Of a stretch of 13,452 bases of DNA, positions 12,122-13,452 are shown one piece after another. Location of the stretch: contig SKXU01000104.1 in the NCBI GenBank assembly GCA_007128245.1, positions 1-13,452 of the forward strand. The letters run 5' to 3'. Origin of the DNA: Candidatus Woesearchaeota archaeon (GTDB taxonomy: Archaea; Nanobdellota; Nanobdellia; Woesearchaeales; SKIA01). Positions within the stretch are counted from its first letter, which is position 1. The number at the start of each line of letters is the position of its first letter. The position numbers were made by a program, and so were the translations under genes. The notes below the pieces were generated by a model. That model saw only the letters and a program-made list of their open reading frames with translations. It made no database searches and was not told where the DNA came from.

Positions 12122-12825
12122 GTCGCATTGTTTTTGTCACAGGAGCAACCATTGGTATTGGTCGTGCGTGTGCGCAGGCTTTTGCTGGTGTGGGTGATAC
12201 CGTGGTACTTGGGTATTTTGATGATGAACAAGCGGCTCAAGAACTTGCAGCAGGCCTTGCTGGTGCGTGTGTACGTATTGATGTACGAGACGACACGAGC
12301 ATTAAGGATGCGTTTTCCTACATCTTTAACCGTTTTGGTCGTTTAGATGTGTTAGTCAATAATGCTGGCGTGTTTCGTGGTGCCGGCATCTTATCTTCTC
12401 AAGAAGACTTTGATGCGTGCATGCACACCAACGCATATGGTATCTTGTCTTGTGCTCGTGAATACGCGTTTCGCTCATCACAAGGAGTGATTATTTCTGT
12501 TACGAGTATTCGTGGACATCGCAGTGGTGTTCGTCCAGGTGCGCTTGTGTATGCAGCCTCCAAAGCGGCTGCTGAGTCCATTACGCGCTCTCTTGCACAG
12601 GAGTTGCATGGGCGGTTTACTGTGAATGCTGTCGCTCCTGGCCCTGTAGATACGGCGATGCAGCAACAAAAATCTGCTGATGAGCGCGCAGAGCATATTC
12701 GTGGTATGCACCCACAAAAATTTTTTCCTCCTGAGCGACTCGCTCAGGCCGTGGTGTTTCTTGCGCAATCCCCACACATTACTGGTCAATCAATCGTTAT
12801 TGATTCAGGAAGCACGCTTCCGTAG
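12118..12825 (+). CDS. short-chain dehydrogenase/reductase (SDR), apparent CTG start
   Basis: A 235-residue classical SDR (NAD(P)-dependent oxidoreductase). Motifs: the cofactor loop TGATIGIG (8-15), NNAG (81-84), and the catalytic tetrad N105, S130 (ISVTSIRG), Y145 and K149 (YAASK), then PGPVDT. The C-terminal GQSIVIDSGSTLP is FabG-like. The substrate cannot be told from sequence. The start is unusual. In frame, the stop at 12082 and the first GTG at 12190 leave no ATG, GTG or TTG between them, yet the essential glycine loop is encoded at 12139-12162. CTG at 12118 gives the expected SDR N-terminus, overlaps the DUF58 stop as CTGA, and has GTGGAG eight bases upstream. The rarer alternative is ATT 12127. 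A sequencing error changing ATGA to CTGA is possible. It may be cotranscribed with MoxR-DUF58, but a role in that system is not implied. Confidence 0.88.
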   Translation: MSRIVFVTGATIGIGRACAQAFAGVGDTVVLGYFDDEQAAQELAAGLAGACVRIDVRDDTSIKDAFSYIFNRFGRLDVLVNNAGVFRGAGILSSQEDFDACMHTNAYGILSCAREYAFRSSQGVIISVTSIRGHRSGVRPGALVYAASKAAAESITRSLAQELHGRFTVNAVAPGPVDTAMQQQKSADERAEHIRGMHPQKFFPPERLAQAVVFLAQSPHITGQSIVIDSGSTLP

Positions 12826-13260
12826 TGTGCGCGATTCTTGCATATCTTCAAGCGTCCATCGATAGAGCTCTACTCCGTGGTAGACTATTCTGCTTGGATT
12901 CACTGGTGGCGTATCGTATATGCCTGCTCGTAGCAACGCTCGAGGTGTAGGTGCTGTTCGTAGTTGTATGACTTGGTCAGTTGGTTCTCGTAGGAAGAGT
13001 ATTTCAGGCATGCGCGGATCAAATTGTTGCGGAGTAATGTCGTAGTGTATCCTTTTTTTTGTATCAAATAGCCAGTAGTGCTCAGTATTTGGTGGTGGTT
13101 GCATAGCGGTTATTGGTCCTATCCACCACCCTCGAACTACTTGTAACTCTAGCCTTGTGGCCGCGTCTTCACTCACAAGTCTGCATTTATTACGAGGAAA
13201 GTCATCTATTGTTTTATATGTCTCTAAAAGTCTTTTAAGGTCTGCTACGCGCGTATCCAT
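12805..13260 (-). CDS. hypothetical protein with candidate Cys-His-Asp papain/transglutaminase-like motif
   Basis: A 151-residue soluble protein with no signal peptide. I do not recognise a named family. The order of conserved-looking residues matches small papain- or transglutaminase-fold proteins: NKCRLVSEDAATRL (24-37, C26 at the head of a helix), RGWW (43-46), then EHYWLF (60-65, H61) and IHYDITPQQF (71-80, D74), which resembles the HxWL and D-x-T-x-x-Q-F pattern of those enzymes. Activity and substrate are unknown. The ATG at 13260 is chosen over an in-frame GTG at 13275 because the TATA box at 13281-13290 lies 26 bases upstream of it. The last 21 bases overlap the 3' end of the convergent SDR gene, so both C-termini are encoded on opposite strands of the same bases. 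Confidence 0.72.
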   Translation of the reverse strand: MDTRVADLKRLLETYKTIDDFPRNKCRLVSEDAATRLELQVVRGWWIGPITAMQPPPNTEHYWLFDTKKRIHYDITPQQFDPRMPEILFLREPTDQVIQLRTAPTPRALLRAGIYDTPPVNPSRIVYHGVELYRWTLEDMQESRTLRKRAS

Positions 13261-13280
13261 ACAGTGCGAATTCACACAGA

Positions 13281-13290
13281 ATATTTATTA
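13281..13290 (-). promoter_or_regulatory. TATA box for the 12805-13260 gene
   Basis: On the minus strand this reads TAATAAATAT, centred about 26 bases before the ATG at 13260. It sits in the short gap after the RNase HI-like gene, next to that gene's tandem TAG TAA stops (13292-13297). Confidence 0.55.
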
Positions 13291-13294
13291 ATTA

Positions 13295-13452
13295 CTACTT
13301 TTTAGTAGATTCTGCAGCTTGTTTGGAGAGTGCGTCTGCGCGCGTGTTAAGGTGTCGTCGTACGTGCTCAACAGTTGCGCTCTTAAACGATTGCAGGTAT
13401 TCTGTCGCTTTTGCGTGTAGCGCTTTAAGCGTTGCGTCTTTGACGCGCCACT
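13295..13452 (-). CDS. RNase HI-like protein, C-terminal part (truncated by the window edge)
   Basis: Only the last 51 codons are visible; the gene continues past the window. The fragment reads WRVKDATLKALHAKATEYL, then QSFKSATVEHVRRHLNTRAD and ALSKQAAESTKK. This matches the C-terminal third of type 1 RNase H domains. The helix after WxVK, the beta strand with VEHVRR, and N-x-x-AD-x-L give the position of the fourth catalytic aspartate. RNase HI degrades RNA in RNA-DNA hybrids; several archaea carry stand-alone short versions. A longer protein ending in this domain (an RVT_3-type fusion) cannot be excluded without the N-terminus. It ends with TAG directly followed in frame by TAA. Confidence 0.68.
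   Translation of the reverse strand, partial: WRVKDATLKALHAKATEYLQSFKSATVEHVRRHLNTRADALSKQAAESTKK

Noticed and set aside
12190..12825. SDR gene starting at GTG 12190
   Set aside because: This start removes the TGATIGIG cofactor loop, which is encoded in frame just upstream.
13295..13308. CTACT-TTTT-AGTAG as a second copy of the operator at 4587-4602
   Set aside because: The half-sites are in the opposite orientation and the bases are the coding end of the RNase HI-like gene; the likeness is probably chance.

Overview
The window looks archaeal. It opens with the 3' end of an archaeal-type 23S rRNA. It carries Kae1 of the KEOPS complex as a stand-alone protein. Most transcription units have a TATA box centred about 25-32 bases before the start codon, the layout of leaderless or nearly leaderless archaeal mRNAs. 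Genes inside operons instead show GGAG-type ribosome binding sites or stop/start overlaps. Dense packing and several unrecognised small secreted proteins fit a small-genome (DPANN-like) archaeon, but that lineage is inference; the 23S fragment would settle it.

Layout. 1-~174: 23S rRNA 3' end, then a pyrimidine-rich terminator and no 5S gene. 340-744: four-helix-bundle protein of the '23S rRNA intervening sequence' (S23/IVP) family. 824-1477: secreted protein with an SLT/lysozyme-like catalytic motif. 1509-2489: Kae1, the tRNA t6A synthesis subunit. 2527-3159: membrane protein with a PH-like domain. 3263-4576 (minus): a three-gene operon of two secreted proteins, one His-rich, and one small soluble protein. 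It reads away from a shared divergent promoter region holding an operator-like dyad.

4709-12121 (plus) is the core: a MoxR/DUF58/VWA locus. In order it encodes a BatA-like membrane protein with a degenerate VWA domain, a large BatA-like protein with two VWA domains around a glutamine-amidotransferase-like domain, a membrane-anchored coiled-coil protein, a three-TM protein resembling a haloarchaeal family found in such loci, a MoxR AAA+ ATPase, and a DUF58 protein. By analogy with MoxR-VWA systems, the ATPase and DUF58 protein would act as a cytoplasmic chaperone-like pair on the metal-binding VWA proteins at the membrane. The substrate is not evident. An SDR oxidoreductase follows at 12118-12825 and appears to start at CTG.

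12805-13260 (minus) is a small protein with a candidate Cys-His-Asp catalytic arrangement. 13295-13452 (minus) is the C-terminal end of an RNase HI-like protein that runs off the window.
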